NCBI GenBank assembly: GCA_030248195.1
Contig: JASAND010012507.1
Span: 1-64,000 of the forward strand
DNA: 64,000 nucleotides
DNA from: Trissonchulus latispiculum
Taxonomy: Eukaryota > Nematoda > Enoplea > Enoplida > Ironidae
Direction: 5' to 3'
The notes beneath the pieces are model-generated. The model ran no database searches, was not told the origin of the DNA, and worked only from the letters and a program-made list of their open reading frames with translations. The position numbers were made by a program, and so were the translations under genes. Shown piece by piece: positions 1 through 11,688 of this stretch (the first letter of the stretch is position 1; every line of letters starts with the position of its first letter).

Positions 1-1018
1 GGGGCGCTATCGCGCCCCTACATAATATATATATATATATAAAGTTTCTCTAGCAGTTCTGAATGAGCAAAATCTGAAAAAAAAGCTTTAATAATTAAGC
101 CGTTTTTGGTAAAAAGCTGAGAAAATTTCTTAAGTTTACTAATGAAGAATTAAAGCTTCAGCAGCCGTTTTTGGTGACTGAAAAACTCAATTTTATTTTC
201 AAAAATATCGCAAGTTACGATTATTGTGGGTCACGGTAAAAAATTGCTTAATTTCGGGGAGGCTCGGTCCGCGGACCCTCCCTCCCCCACTTGCCAAAGA
301 TCCGCCCATCCCGAAGCAAAGACCTATCTACGCAACTGTATATATACATATATACATATATGGATATCGTGGAAAAGCTTAAACACTCAACTTTAAACGC
401 TCATAACTTGCTAACGATGTAACGTGTTGCGCTAAGATTAGTATGAATCAGCAATGTCTCCTCTATCTTTTAAGTACTTTTCGCGCGGCCATGGGGGCGT
501 CACGGGTGGCCATCCGCGCACGCCTTCGGCGTGGCTCTCGTACGATGGCATTTTGGACGAACTTGTTTCCTCCGCCGAAACAATGTTGAACCGCGCAGAA
601 CAAATGTTTCATATTGCCAAAACAAGTCAGGCGAAATTGGTTTCATTGATCTCAGCAGTCTTAGAACGTTGAATTGGTTGCAGTAGTGCTAGAATCAAGA
701 ATCACAACTTAGAACTATCTCAGTACACTTGATTTCACTCGTTTCAGATCTGAGTGTTAGTATATATTAATAATTCTGGCATTAATCCGGAACCCTTTTC
801 AGCTGCGGCCCCTCCCTTTACAAAATCCTGGATCCGTCACTGATTCTGAATCAGCACCCCCGAATTACCGTAGGGTCAACTTTCCGTGAAATTTGGTGGC
901 AAACATTTTTTGATCGATTTGGATCGATCGACTCTAGTGACTTACTCATCTTATTTACTCATTTACTCGATTTACTGTAGGGACAACTTCTCACCAAATC
1001 ACAGACAAAAAGTTTTTC

Positions 1019-1020
<2 letters not shown>
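1..1020. other. Non-coding repeat debris
   Basis: No gene is recognisable here. There are short TA-rich tracts near 25-45 and 340-362. Around 822-842 the text resembles the right end of a hAT-type element (a CCTGGATCC...CACTG end, like the complete element ending at 11680). No matching left end is seen, so it is probably a truncated relic. The 72-codon open frame at 454-672 has no recognisable domain. Confidence 0.5.
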
Positions 1021-1021
<1 letters not shown>

Positions 1022-1102
<81 letters not shown>

Positions 1103-1213
1103 GGATGCACCGGGGCTTGGCCCCGGCACCGGTAGTGGCGGCCCCGGTGCATCTCTAATATATATATATATAATATATATATGTGTGTGTATATATATAT
1201 ACATATAAGTATA
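1022..1213. repeat. (TA)n microsatellite with embedded mini hAT relic
   Basis: A long TA dinucleotide tract runs from about 1022 to 1099 and resumes at 1158-1213. The open frames through it (poly Tyr-Ile) are artefacts of the dinucleotide repeat. Confidence 0.95.
1100..1157. mobile_element. 58-bp hAT-like terminal-repeat relic
   Basis: The tract TAGGGATGCACCGGGGC at the left is mirrored by GCCCCGGTGCATCTCTA at the right, with only about 20 bp between. The same ends flank the 707-bp element at 13986-14692. The piece sits inside a (TA)n tract, so the target duplication cannot be read. It is best explained as a hAT element reduced to little more than its two terminal inverted repeats. Confidence 0.7.
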
Positions 1214-1539
1214 TATACTATAAGGGGGGACCAGACCAAGGAGAAAAAGTCGCCCCCTTCGTCTAAAGCAATTCGGGGTTCAGAAATTTCGGATTTTTAG
1301 GGGCGTGCCAAATTTGGACCTCTTACTCGCTCCCCACCCAACTTCGTCAAGTGGTACGCCTGGCCTATGGTATTCGAAATTTTTTAAAAAATTGTGAAAA
1401 TTAATAAAATTATTGATAATACTAATTATACTATATAATAACTAATAGTTTATACCTTTCATCCTTGAGGTAATATTTGGAAAATTTTGAAAGTGTGGGT
1501 TCAGGCAAATTTGGATTTAACTATAGGGGGTGGGGGTCG

Positions 1540-1790
1540 GTCGGAACCATATAGGTGTAACAAGGATTTGGGGAGAGGGAGCGAGCACTCCGCCGAAATT
1601 TTGGGGACCTTTTTATAGATCCCCCCAAAACTCCCCAAAAATTTTTGTCTTGCGCCAAAAGTCAGTCGCTAATGCCAAACAACATCCAACCATGAAATAT
1701 ATATATAATTTTAACATTAGACAGGGGTTTTAAACTCGAAAACTTGATTGCCAACATGTTTCTAAGTGCAAAATAAGGTTGATATTAAGT
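1540..1790 (+). repeat. Dispersed repeat, copy 1 (ATAGGTGTAAC family)
   Basis: The segment starting at ATAGGTGTAACAAGG and running through CATCCAACCATGAA and TTTTAACATTAGACAG recurs at about 8648-8950 in the same orientation and at about 11786-12030 inverted. No protein is recognisable. It belongs to the G/C-homopolymer-rich repeat group of this region. Confidence 0.7.
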
Positions 1791-2009
1791 CAAAGAGTTT
1801 GTATACATATATATTGGTTTTAACCCATTTGATTCAGGTTGCTGGGAACGTCACCAAGTCATTTCAAAATCGTCATTTGGAATTGCATTTCTGCTTCAAA
1901 ACAGATTTTGGATTGTATCCAGTTTTGTATTCAGTTCACTGGCAGCCTGGGTCGGTTTTGTGTTTCAGTTTATCACTATCGAATGATCTTTTGCCTTCTG
2001 TTATTCATC

Positions 2010-2927
2010 ATGGAATGTAGCGCAGCTGATAATTGCATCCATACTATCTCCTTGATTGGTGAGAAGGACCATCAACCGAAGTGTGCCTTTTGCCTCCGGT
2101 CCTGGCATGCTAAATGTGCCGGCCTTCCAGATGCTTCCTATAAGAAGTGCGATGTCAACGCTCTTGCTTTGCTGGCCCGCACCTTTTTCTGTGAGTTGTA
2201 AGACCAGAATCGCTGCATTGCTGAGTAATTCTGCTGACACGTCGCCGACCAATCCTGTATCCTCTGATCTGTTGGGGGACTCTGCTGTTGGGTCTGTGAT
2301 TTTGCAGTTGCAGCAGACGTGCCAGGACCTTGCAAAGCGAATTGAGCAATTGGAGAAGCAGCCATGTGGTCCAAATTTGGACCAGGTTAAGGTAGAAGTG
2401 GCCGAACTGATGGAACGGGAATCTAAAAAGGGCAGGATTGTTCTTTTTCAGCTGCCGGAGCCAACGGGAGAGAATGGTGCAAACTTGTCTTTGGCGGAGG
2501 CAAGACAGAAGGACAAGGACGAGGTCAGTGAACTGTGCGATAAAATGGGAATCCCTGAAAACGACATTGAGTATATTTTCCGCGAATGGAAAACAGATGG
2601 AAAACAGATGGAAAGAACAGATGGAAAACAGATGGAGAACAGAAAAGAACAGATGGAAAACCGCGCATTTTGAAGGTAAAGCTGAGTAATCCGGAGTCTA
2701 CCTCTATATTTAAGCAACAGTGCATGGAACAACGTCGAGCGAAAAATTCCTGGTCGAAGATTTGGTGCCAAGATGATCTGACGAAGAGACAGCGTGACGC
2801 AGATATTGCTTTACGTGATAAATTGACGGAACTACGGAAGGAAATCCCCGAAGCCGTAATTCGATCTGGAAGATTCTACGATAAGAAGACGAAGCGCCTT
2901 GTTCCCGATAATCTTTCACCGAAATAG
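2010..2927 (+). pseudogene. LINE ORF1 (zinc finger, coiled coil, RNA-binding), broken
   Basis: The likely start is the ATG at 2010. The first part shows CAFCLRSWHAKCAGLPD, a PHD-like Cys/His finger usual at the start of many CR1 ORF1 proteins. A frameshift near 2200 moves the frame into a coiled coil (LQLQQTCQDLAKRIEQLEKQ, about 2306-2365) and the ESKKGRIVLFQLPEP segment. At about 2586-2660 the unit ACAGATGGAAA has expanded in tandem and changed the frame again. Past it, RILKVKLSNPES and DDLTKRQRD match the conserved end of this ORF1 class. The protein ends at a TAG at 2925-2927. Its role would be to bind the element's own RNA as a chaperone. Family-level assignment is good; the exact start is not certain. 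Confidence 0.7.
2586..2661 (+). repeat. Minisatellite expansion inside LINE ORF1
   Basis: Imperfect tandem copies of ACAGATGGAAA, with AACAGATGG appearing about six times, sit exactly between the two conserved halves of ORF1. The flanking protein reads WKTDGK before it and PRILKVKL after it, so a single TDGK codon block appears to have been amplified. Confidence 0.8.
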
Positions 2928-5900
2928 GAACTCGCGCCCCACCCACATGCAAATGCAAATGTTGAGAATGTTATTAGTTGTTGGCTCTTTAATGCAACCT
3001 CCCTGAGGAACAAAATTGATGAGCTTAAGTGTTTATTGAATTTATCACCAAAAAAGCCAAAGCTAATTTTTGTAACTGAGACCTGGTTAAACGATGAACA
3101 TTATGATAGCGAAGTTAATATTACCGATTATGCTCTTTATAGACGTGATCGGAGGGACAGACAAGGAGGAGGAGTTGCGGTATATGTGGATTGTGAATTG
3201 CCCAGTAAATTGTGTTCAGATTTAAATGATGTTGATTGCGAGATTGTGTGGGTTGATGTAAATATCTTGAATGTTGTATATCGTTTTGGTACTGTATACA
3301 ATGTACCTAATAGCAGTGTTGACGGCGTGAATCTAGTTGTACAAAATATTGCTTTAGCTTGTAGCACTTGTGCTAACTGTTTCGTAATGGGTGACCTAAA
3401 TTTTCCTAAAATCGATTGGAACATCCCAATAAGTAGGGGACCTGAAAGTGAAAAGGTTTTCCAAGATTTTATGGTAAAGCAAGGCTTTAACCAATTTGTT
3501 TATGTTCCTACTTATATTGATCCTCCATATAATACGCTTGATCTTGTATTTGGGCCGACTCCGTTTTCTGTTAGTAATGTTGACACCTTACCTCCTATTG
3601 GAAATACACATCATAACACAGTTACTTTCGAAATTCCCGTTAAGAAGATTGCAAAAGAACCCACTCCATCGGCTAGAGAATTCAGTCGGGCCAAATTTAA
3701 TGACATTGCTGTTTTCCTTGATGCCATTGATTGGAATTTAGTCTTTAGTAATTGTGTAGATGTAGAAGATTACTGGAGATAATATATGAATGTATTAACC
3801 GAAGCTGTAGTTAATTTTGTGCCGCTGAAAAATGCTAAGGCGTCACGCCATCCTTATCCAATCACAGCTGCTACGGTAACTTCAATACACAGGAAACGTC
3901 GAGCATGGCGTAAATTTAAAGCTAATCCAACGGTTGCAAACAGACGTTCATTTGTTACTGCTCGAAATTCTCTCAGGTTTAGACTTTTTCAGGATCAAAT
4001 AAATTATGAACACCGATTGTCTGCTACACAAAACATTAAAGCTTTTTATGGCTATATAAACAGAAAACTTAACAACAGAGAATCTGTTCCAACTCTTGTG
4101 AATTCTGATGGTGTACCCGCTAGCAGTTCATTTGATAAAGCAGCGTTATTGAGTGAACAGTTTTCCTCAGTTTTTGTAACAGACAATTTCAGAATACCTG
4201 GGCCCTGTTGCATAAAACTTTTAACAGTCTAACAGTCCAACAGTCCAACAGTTCAACAGCGTTTTCCGTTGCATATAACCTAACAGTGTTAAGGGACTGT
4301 TAGACTGTTTTTAACAGTGTTATAGCAGTCCTTTTAACAGTGTTTTAACAGTGTTTGTTGCATAAAGCTCAACACTGTTGATATTAGACCGTTAAAAACG
4401 GCCTAACAGTCTAACAAACTTTTTAGACTGTTAAAACTCAAATTAAGCTGCCAATGTCAAGCGATTTTGTGTAGGATTATTATTTATGGAAAGTTTAAGG
4501 CTATGTCTCGTTTAAGGAACATGCAAGAACCAAAAATTATGGAGTTTAAATTAGCAAAATTGTCGGAATACCAACTTCAATTTTTAGGTATACCTTATAA
4601 TAGATATTGGAGGTTCGCCTATTCTTTTCTTTACTAAAAATCCGATATGTAAGTATCATTATCACCAAGACTCTGAATTTGGTTCAACCAAAGCAACAAA
4701 TTTCTTGCGTAACGAATCGTTTCTTTAATTGTTATATAAAATGTTTAATTTACACGATTAAGATTTATAAGATTCCTACCATGTACAGACCCTTGAACAG
4801 GCTGATATGATTTCTGCTATTTGATGTGTACACTGTTAAATGGACTGATAGAATTGCTATTGTTATATGTGTAGACTGTTATTTGGACTGATAAAACACT
4901 GTTAAAATTAGCGACTTTTTAACAGTAGTTTTATGCAACGTAAAATGTCAACACTGTTAATATCAGTCCAACAGTTTAACGGTCTAACAGTGTTAGACTG
5001 TTAGCTTTTATGCAACAGGGCCCTGGTGTTCCTGAAGTGAATCGTGTTGATGTATCGACATTCAGTTTTACGGTTGTTGATGTGTACAATGTACTAAAGT
5101 CTAGACCGAACAAGTTCAGTTGTGGTCCAGACGGCATCCCACCTGTATTTCATAAACGACTAGCTGCTCAGCTCGCCTATCCGTTATTTTGCATCTTTCA
5201 ACAGTCTGTTAACCAGTCAAAACTTCCGAAAATTTGGAAAACCGCAAATATTTGTCCAGCCTATAAGTGAAAAGGGAAAACTAGTGATCCTGCATCTTAT
5301 CGTCCTGTTAGCCTCACAGTGGATGCTTGTAAATGTCTTGAACAAAAAAAAAAATTTCATAACTATCACTCTAGAGCGGAATAATAGCTTTTCAAGGAAC
5401 CAACATGGATTTATGAAACGAAAGTCTGCCCTTTCACAGCAGTTGGAATGTTGTGCAGATTATATGGATGCTATTGAAGATGGAAAGTGTACACATGTTG
5501 TTTTTTTAGACTTTTCTAGAGCATTTGATACTGTGTCCCATTTTAAATTATCGAAAAAACTGGAAACGTTTGGGATTACTGGTGAAATCGGAAAATGGAT
5601 AAATGACTTTTTAAACGGAAGAACACAACGGGTTTTAGTAAATGGTGTATATTCTGAGGAATCTTTGGTGAAAAGTGGTGTACCCCAGGGATCAGTACTT
5701 GGTCCACTATTGTTTCTGTTGTACATAAACGACGTCGATAAAGTTGTAAAATTCTCTAAAATTAAACTATTTGCAGACGATATTAAGCTGTATAAGACAG
5801 TTAAAAATTGGTACGAACCTTGGCTTTTACAATTTGATCTTGAAAGCTTAAGTAAGTGGTTTGATATGTGGCAGCTAACTCTTAGTGTTCCTAAATGTCT

Positions 5901-6603
5901 CGAGTTTCGTATTGGTAAATGTGCCTGTTTGTTGACGTGCTCTATTAATGATGCAGTATTAGCTCAAGTTACTAGTGTTAGTGACTTAGGTGTGGGGTAT
6001 AGTAGTAATTTGGAATTTTCTGATTACTGTAGTAAGCTGAAGAAGAAGTTCTTACAGAGATTGAATTTGTTTAAGCGTACTTTCGTTAACAAAGATAGGG
6101 ATTTTCAGATAAAAATGTATAAAACGTATATTCGACCCATACTTGAGTATTGTACACCTGTTTGGTCACCTCGCTTTCTAAAGGACATAAACACGGTAGA
6201 ATCAGTTCAGAGGAGATTTACTAAATATGTTACAGGCATGTATGAATTGCCTTACCATGAACGATTAAAAAGATGTGACCTTGAATCATTGGAACTTAGG
6301 AGATTGTATGCTGATTTAATACTGGTATATAAAATTGTTAACAATGAAATATGTATTGACTTTGACCGTTTCTTTGAGTATTTTCAATATGCTGGTACTA
6401 GAGGGCATGATCGGAAGCTTTACCCTAAACGCTGTCGTAAATTTAAAACCATGTCTTTCTTTTCAAACCGAGTTGTAAATGAATGGAATTCCTTGCCTGG
6501 TGATGTTGTTAATTCACCCAGTGTCAACCAGTTCAAAAATTCATTAGCAACCTGCAATGTTGTTACATCATTTCTTCAAGGGCGCGCCTTACGAGAGACT
6601 TAG
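2928..6603 (+). pseudogene. LINE ORF2: endonuclease-reverse transcriptase, broken
   Basis: The frame continues directly from the ORF1 TAG with no ATG before the endonuclease (NATSLRNKIDELK about 2983-3021, VTETWLND, RRDRQGGGVAVYV, VMGDLNFPKIDW about 3387-3422). An in-frame TAA lies at 3780-3782. The linker (RRAWRKFKANPTV) is interrupted after codon 4199 by the MITE at 4202-5021 and resumes in the same frame with VPEVNRVDVSTF and the RT finger CGPDGIPPVFHKR. An in-frame TGA follows AYK near 5268, and the A-run at about 5345-5354 shifts the frame. RT palm and thumb then read open to 6603. It would nick target DNA and copy its RNA by target-primed reverse transcription. The lesions rule out activity. 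Confidence 0.85.
4202..5021. mobile_element. 820-bp MITE inside LINE ORF2, TSD CCTGG
   Basis: Perfect terminal inverted repeats start GCCCTGTTGCATAAAA and end TTTTATGCAACAGGGC. They are flanked by CCTGG at 4197-4201 and 5022-5026, a 5-bp target-site duplication. Removing the element and one TSD rejoins the LINE protein across Arg-Ile-Pro-Gly-Val-Pro, so the insertion point is exact. The ends are packed with direct and inverted copies of AACAGTCTAACAG-like words; the middle (about 4440-4800) is AT-rich with no transposase. Superfamily is unclear. Confidence 0.92.
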
Positions 6604-6895
6604 TCTTGTGCGTGCTCTATCCTTATTGTTGCTAAAATTAAGCAAAACTCGCACTCTTTCTCTCTTTTATTTGGGGGGGACCCACCTCATTTCTTATATA
6701 TGGCATGGAGGATTTTATACTGTTTAGAATCTACTGTAGATCGTGTAGAACGTTTACGAGCTGGAAGGGCTTTCTTGCTGGTAGCGTATACATATAGTTC
6801 CTTTTGAAGTCGGCCCTATGACTTGTTATTGTATAAAACGATTTTTTTCATAAATAAAGGCGGGGAAAGCGCCAGAAAAGATAATGAATGAATGG

Positions 6896-7825
6896 CTTGC
6901 ATACATGCATAGCGTTGACTATACATATATGCTTTCAGGCATGCCACGTTCCTCCATTAAAAGAGAAGCCCCTGCAGCAAAGCTCTATTTGTCATCCCTA
7001 ATCACCAGGATGAACGGATGGCAAATAGATTATATACGGTTTTCTTACTCATCTCATTTATAAGTACTGTATACATGCATACGTATATATATACATATAT
7101 ATGTACTTTTTGTTTTATAAATACGTGGTTTTGCTGCAGCTCTTTTATGGTGGGTAAGCACATATGGGTAGGTAGACAGGGCGTGGTATGCCGACGCCAA
7201 AGGGGAGCTGAGACGAGGAAATGCTGTGCATGTCAAGGCAAATCACTTTGAAATTTCGGCATATATACACATATATGTACGTGATATGAAGTTCTTAAAA
7301 ATGCGTCAGCATCTTTATTATTAATTTTATCTTTCGGATATATGAACGACGAATTCCAGTATATATATACATAAAATGGCTTTTTGACTTATATATGTGC
7401 GAACATACATATATATATACATATATATAATATACGAATATATATATTTATATGATTCTGTATGTGAAAACCCGTCTTGTATATCTTATATATATATATA
7501 TAAACTTTTCTTATATAATTTTTCTTCGTAACAGTTTTTCTTTTCATTTTTTAAATTTTTTAAACAGGTTAATAGGTGAAATTCTCCTTTAGCAATTTAA
7601 TTTCTCCTCTAAACTTACATTTTGTTTTATGAGTTGTCTCAGTAGGTATCTGTGCTTCCATTGGGGCCGCCAGCTAGTTGTATACGTATATATACCATTT
7701 AATTTTATATGATGAATGTTATTATATATGTTGAGTTTATAACTAGGGACATTAGAATGGAAGCACGGATGCTAGAGGTGGGCCCCTCAACGCCATACAG
7801 AAGGATATAAACACTTTTTATATCA
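6896..7825. other. AT-rich intergenic sequence with microsatellites
   Basis: No gene is seen. There are several interrupted TATATA/CATATA tracts (about 7080-7100, 7360-7460, 7485-7502). Short open frames here are not convincing. Confidence 0.6.
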
Positions 7826-9840
7826 ATGAAGGCGTGTGAGGGGGGGGGGCGGTTTCACCCTGCCATTCATTCATTCATTCAAAAAATATATGCAGCCGTT
7901 AAAACAGGCATTTCTCGTAAAAATAAACACTTTCAGCCAAGACTGGGTTTTTTCAAAAGTTTTGCAAAATTTATTCTAAAAATATATATAGCAAGCTTAA
8001 CAAAAAAACTCAAAACAAAATTCGGTTTTTGGCTGGAACTTTCGCAAAACTAAACCAAATCGATTACTTTGAGGATAGGTCTTGGGCTAAGCTTACCCCA
8101 GTTTACCTCCATCACTTTGGCCCCCCCCAAATGCGTGACCAAACGATTGACTACCGTCATTCGTTTGGTCACGTTTGATCACGTTTGTTCCACGATAAAG
8201 TTTCGTTTGTTCCGGGCTGAGTTAAAAGAAATTTTCGAAAAATCGTACCTTGGAGCTAAGTTCATACCAGCCCCCCCCCCAAATTAATATTTTGAAATTC
8301 TGTTAACGGTATTATAAAGCTGACGTTTGATCACATGTAAATTTCGTTTGGTCACAAGTATTTCTGAGGGACCTTTGAGAATTTAAATTTTGAATTTCAG
8401 TATTTTCACCGGAAAATGGCTTTGCAGATACGGATGGACTGGGGTGGGTTCGATGCACATGTGCATTGGGTCTGGCTGGGTGGGGGGGGGGGAGGGGAGC
8501 CTAACCCTGGGTTTACTTTAGGCGAAAAAAGTGGGGGTGGGAGAGTGGGGGGAGTCCCCCACAAAAATGACAAATTTTCCTTACTCCCCTCCCCAAATTT
8601 TTGGCCAAACGTGGCCAAAAATGGCAAAAATCGAAAATTTATGCATATGTAGGTGTAACGGGGATTTGGGGTGGGGGCCCCCCTTGGCCGAAATCTGCGG
8701 GGGCCTCCTTTTTAGACCCCTCCTCCAACCTCCCCCAAAAATTTTTCCTATTTTTATGCCAAAAATCGCATTTTCTGCTATTGCTAATGCCAAAAAACAT
8801 CCAACCATGAAGTAATTTTAACATTAGACAGAGTTTTAAACTCGTAAACTTGATTGACAACATGTTTCTAAGTCTAAAATAAGATCTATATTGAGTCAAA
8901 AGTTCCATAAAACCGTTAAAACGTGTATTTCTCGCATTAATAAACACTTTAAGCCAAAAATTTGGACTTTTTTGAAATTTGAAAAATTTGGAGCGACTTC
9001 CCCCCCCCCCCCCACCATAGGTGTAGCTGGGTGGGGGGTGGGGTGGGGGAATCCCTCCCCCAAAAGGAAAAGTCCCGACCATAGTTTCCTTTGGGGGGGG
9101 GGTGGGGGGGGGCCCCCCCCCCCCCCCAAAATTTTTGACCAAATTTACCCCCCCCAGATTTTTTGACTTACCCTCCCCCAACTTTTGGCTATCCCCCCCG
9201 AACCCCCCCCAACGATTTTTGGACCCAAAAAGTTAGCTAAATTTGGTCAAAAAATGGTCATTTTTTGAAAAATTTTTCAAAAATTTTGACCTAAAATCGC
9301 ATTAAAACGGTGCAAAAGCGCCTAAAACGTTAAGAACAAGCCTTATTTTGATGAAAAAAGGGCTAAATTACAGAAAATTTTGCATTTTTTTGGCCATTTT
9401 TCGAAATTTCTGAGGTCCGAATTCTGGGGGGGGGGGGTGGGGGGGGGGGACCCCCATCACATTTCGGAGGTCGGCCAAGATTTACCCCCCCCCCCACAGA
9501 CCCAAAGTTCCAGGGAAACTATGGTCCCGACCCCGCCCTTGAATTTTTGGAGGAAGACCCGACCCGACCCCACCCCCAAATGGCCAAATCGCAGACCTCA
9601 CCCACCCAATTTTGGCAGACCCCACCTCCAAAATTTTCGAAATTTTGCCGAAAAATTAGAAAAAATTCAAAATTTTTCGCAAAACATTCAATTTTTTCGC
9701 ATAAATGACCAAAATCTGGGGGGGGTCGCGAAAATTTGTTGTTTTGGTGGGGGGTGACCACCATAGGTGTAATTGGGGGGGGTTTGGGGGGGGGCGACAC
9801 CCCCCCCCAGCCATTTTTACAACCCCCCCCCCCCCCAAAT
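7826..9840. repeat. G/C-homopolymer-rich repeat cluster, left part
   Basis: Repeat modules lie end to end: about 8090-8545 (inverted copy at about 12065-12525), 8640-8960 (copies at 1540 and, inverted, 11786), and 9240-9540 (related copies at 10360-10520 and, inverted, 12548-12870). Runs of 8-15 G or C alternate with AAAATTTTT-type sequence. The apparent Gly/Pro-rich open frames on both strands come from these runs. No transposase is recognisable. Confidence 0.75.
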
Positions 9841-10359
9841 TTTTCATTGTAGTAGTTGAGTCTTATTGGGTTTGCTTTGTAGTCTCATTTTGTATTTTAT
9901 TTCCTGTTGCTGTCTCACTAATTAGTTAGGTTATTTCATACACTACAGTTCATTCTAAAATTTATTGTACGCAATTTTCGGGGTTCGCCCCATTGTCAAG
10001 CATATTATTTTCAAGTAAATGTGGTCTCTTTTCGGACCATTTTAGGGTGTCTTCTTAGCTTAGGTTTTTGTATTAGAATCGTATATTCGGTAAGTAGGGC
10101 CTTTCTAAGATTACTTGGGTAGGTAGATAGATCTTTTTAAGCATGTACGTTTCAGCAAATTTGGGGTAGGATCTAAATAATTTGAGTCTGTGCTCTTCAT
10201 CGGTGGTTAAACTCCATTCGGTAGGATTCACTTAGGTTAATTTGGCGAGGTTAGTTGGGTCGACTGGAACTACATCTCCTCCAGGTTCGACGTTACCCTT
10301 GTGCACAGTTTCCCACTCGTAAAGTTTGGTTGTTCGTACACTTCCAGCTTTACAATTTT
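9841..10359. other. No recognisable feature
   Basis: About 500 bp of moderately AT-rich sequence free of the flanking homopolymer repeats. I see no gene, RNA or repeat structure in it. Confidence 0.5.
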
Positions 10360-10573
10360 GCATTTTTTGGCCATTTTTCGAAATTTCTGAGGTCCGAATT
10401 CTGGCGGGGGGGTTGGGGTTGGGGGGGTACCCCCATCACATTTCAGAGGTCGGCCAAGGTTACCAAGGCCGAGGTTACCCCACCCCAGACCCAAAGTTCC
10501 AGGGAAACTCGGGACTTTTCCTTTTGGAGGGAGGGGTTCCCCCCATACCCCACCCAGGTACACCTATGGTGGG

Positions 10574-11680
10574 CAGTGGCGGATCCAGGGGGGGGGCCGG
10601 GGGCCCGGGGCCCCCCTTTGCGTTTTGGGCCCCCTCCTTTGACATTCCGGCCCCCCCCCTAGAAAATTTTTTCAGCTGTTTATAATGCATATTTCGAGTG
10701 AAAATTAAGCATAATTTTAATAAATTCCACAAATTTTTAAAAATTTTCGCCTGCGGCGCACTTATACTTCCGTGCTGCTTTATTACGTACTTAACTCTGT
10801 GACAGAACTTCTGTCTCTTAAAGTGTCTTCTATTTTGGTTCCTTTCCTGTTTTGTAAGTATATACGTATAATTGTACTCAACGCTTTCAGTTTATTTTAT
10901 GACTATATACCGGTTATGTTTATATATATTTACAAATTTTATTTTGCTTTCATAACGTATATATATATATATATATATAAATGGGCAATGCAAGATTGAT
11001 AATTGGCAGCTTCTGAAAGTGTTCTAGAATAAATCGTGGAAGTGAAAAATTCTGAAAAGCATCCAATTCCTGTTTTGGTTTTCCACTGATCGATTATACA
11101 ACTCAATAACTCATCTCATTTTAACTAATCTTTTTAAACATTTGAATTGCTGAATTTTCCGCGATTTCAAAAAATTCTTCAACTTCTGGGGGGCTCCGCC
11201 CCCCAGACCCCCCGTTTCGCACATTATCTTTGTTGCCCTTGTAGCTTGTACTCTATCTTTTACCATTCCTTGTATATACTTATATATACTATTTTACTGC
11301 AAGTTTTTCACTTCGTAAGTTACTATATATACACATGTACATCTCCATTTTATTTATTTAATCTTTTCAAAAGTTTGCATGACGGATTTTTTCCAATTTC
11401 AAAAAATTCTTCAACTTCTGGGGGACTCCGCCCCCCAGTCCCCCCGTGTGCTTCTTGTGTATACATATATAAATTCTCCATGCTTTGCTTCACTCACGGG
11501 ATATAGTTGTTTTCCAATTGGCAAGTGAACTAACCTTTCCATACACAATATTTTCTTGTAAAAATATTTTGTTCCTGGAAAAAGCAAATTTTTACCATCC
11601 CCCCCCACGGAAAAATTTGGTTATCCCCCAGAAAAATTTTTCAGCGCCCCCCCCTTTTCAAAATCCTGGATCCGCCACTG
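10574..11680. mobile_element. Non-autonomous hAT-type element, TSD ATGGTGGG
   Basis: Terminal inverted repeats CAGTGGCGGATCCAGG (left) and CCTGGATCCGCCACTG (right) are flanked by an exact 8-bp duplication, ATGGTGGG, at 10566-10573 and 11681-11688. An 8-bp TSD and CAGTG termini fit the hAT superfamily. The 1107-bp interior has no transposase. It contains two copies (about 11178-11212 and 11412-11446) of a G-run/C-run hairpin module that also occurs near 18575, 19190 and 54470. Confidence 0.92.
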
Positions 11681-11688
11681 ATGGTGGG

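Larger units (their letters stand above)
1840..6895 (+). mobile_element. CR1-like non-LTR retrotransposon, degenerate
   Basis: A two-ORF LINE. ORF1 has a PHD-like zinc finger, a coiled coil and a basic C-terminal part. ORF2 has an apurinic-type endonuclease followed by reverse transcriptase with motifs LDFSRAFD, GVPQGSVLGPLL and FADDIKLY, and a C-terminal region of the CR1/jockey type (YIRPILEYCTPVWSP, SVQRRFTKYV). The 5' limit is uncertain. The 3' end carries AATAAA near 6852 and a short AATG-repeat tail at about 6882-6893, as expected for CR1-type elements that end in a microsatellite. Stop codons, a poly-A frameshift and an inserted 820-bp MITE show that it is inactive. Confidence 0.85.

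Noticed and set aside
1022..1204. Open frames of repeated Tyr-Ile on both strands
   Set aside because: They are translations of a TA dinucleotide tract and carry no protein signal.
8416..9800. Gly/Pro-rich open frames on both strands
   Set aside because: They come from G and C homopolymer runs; both strands are open together, which points to composition and not coding.
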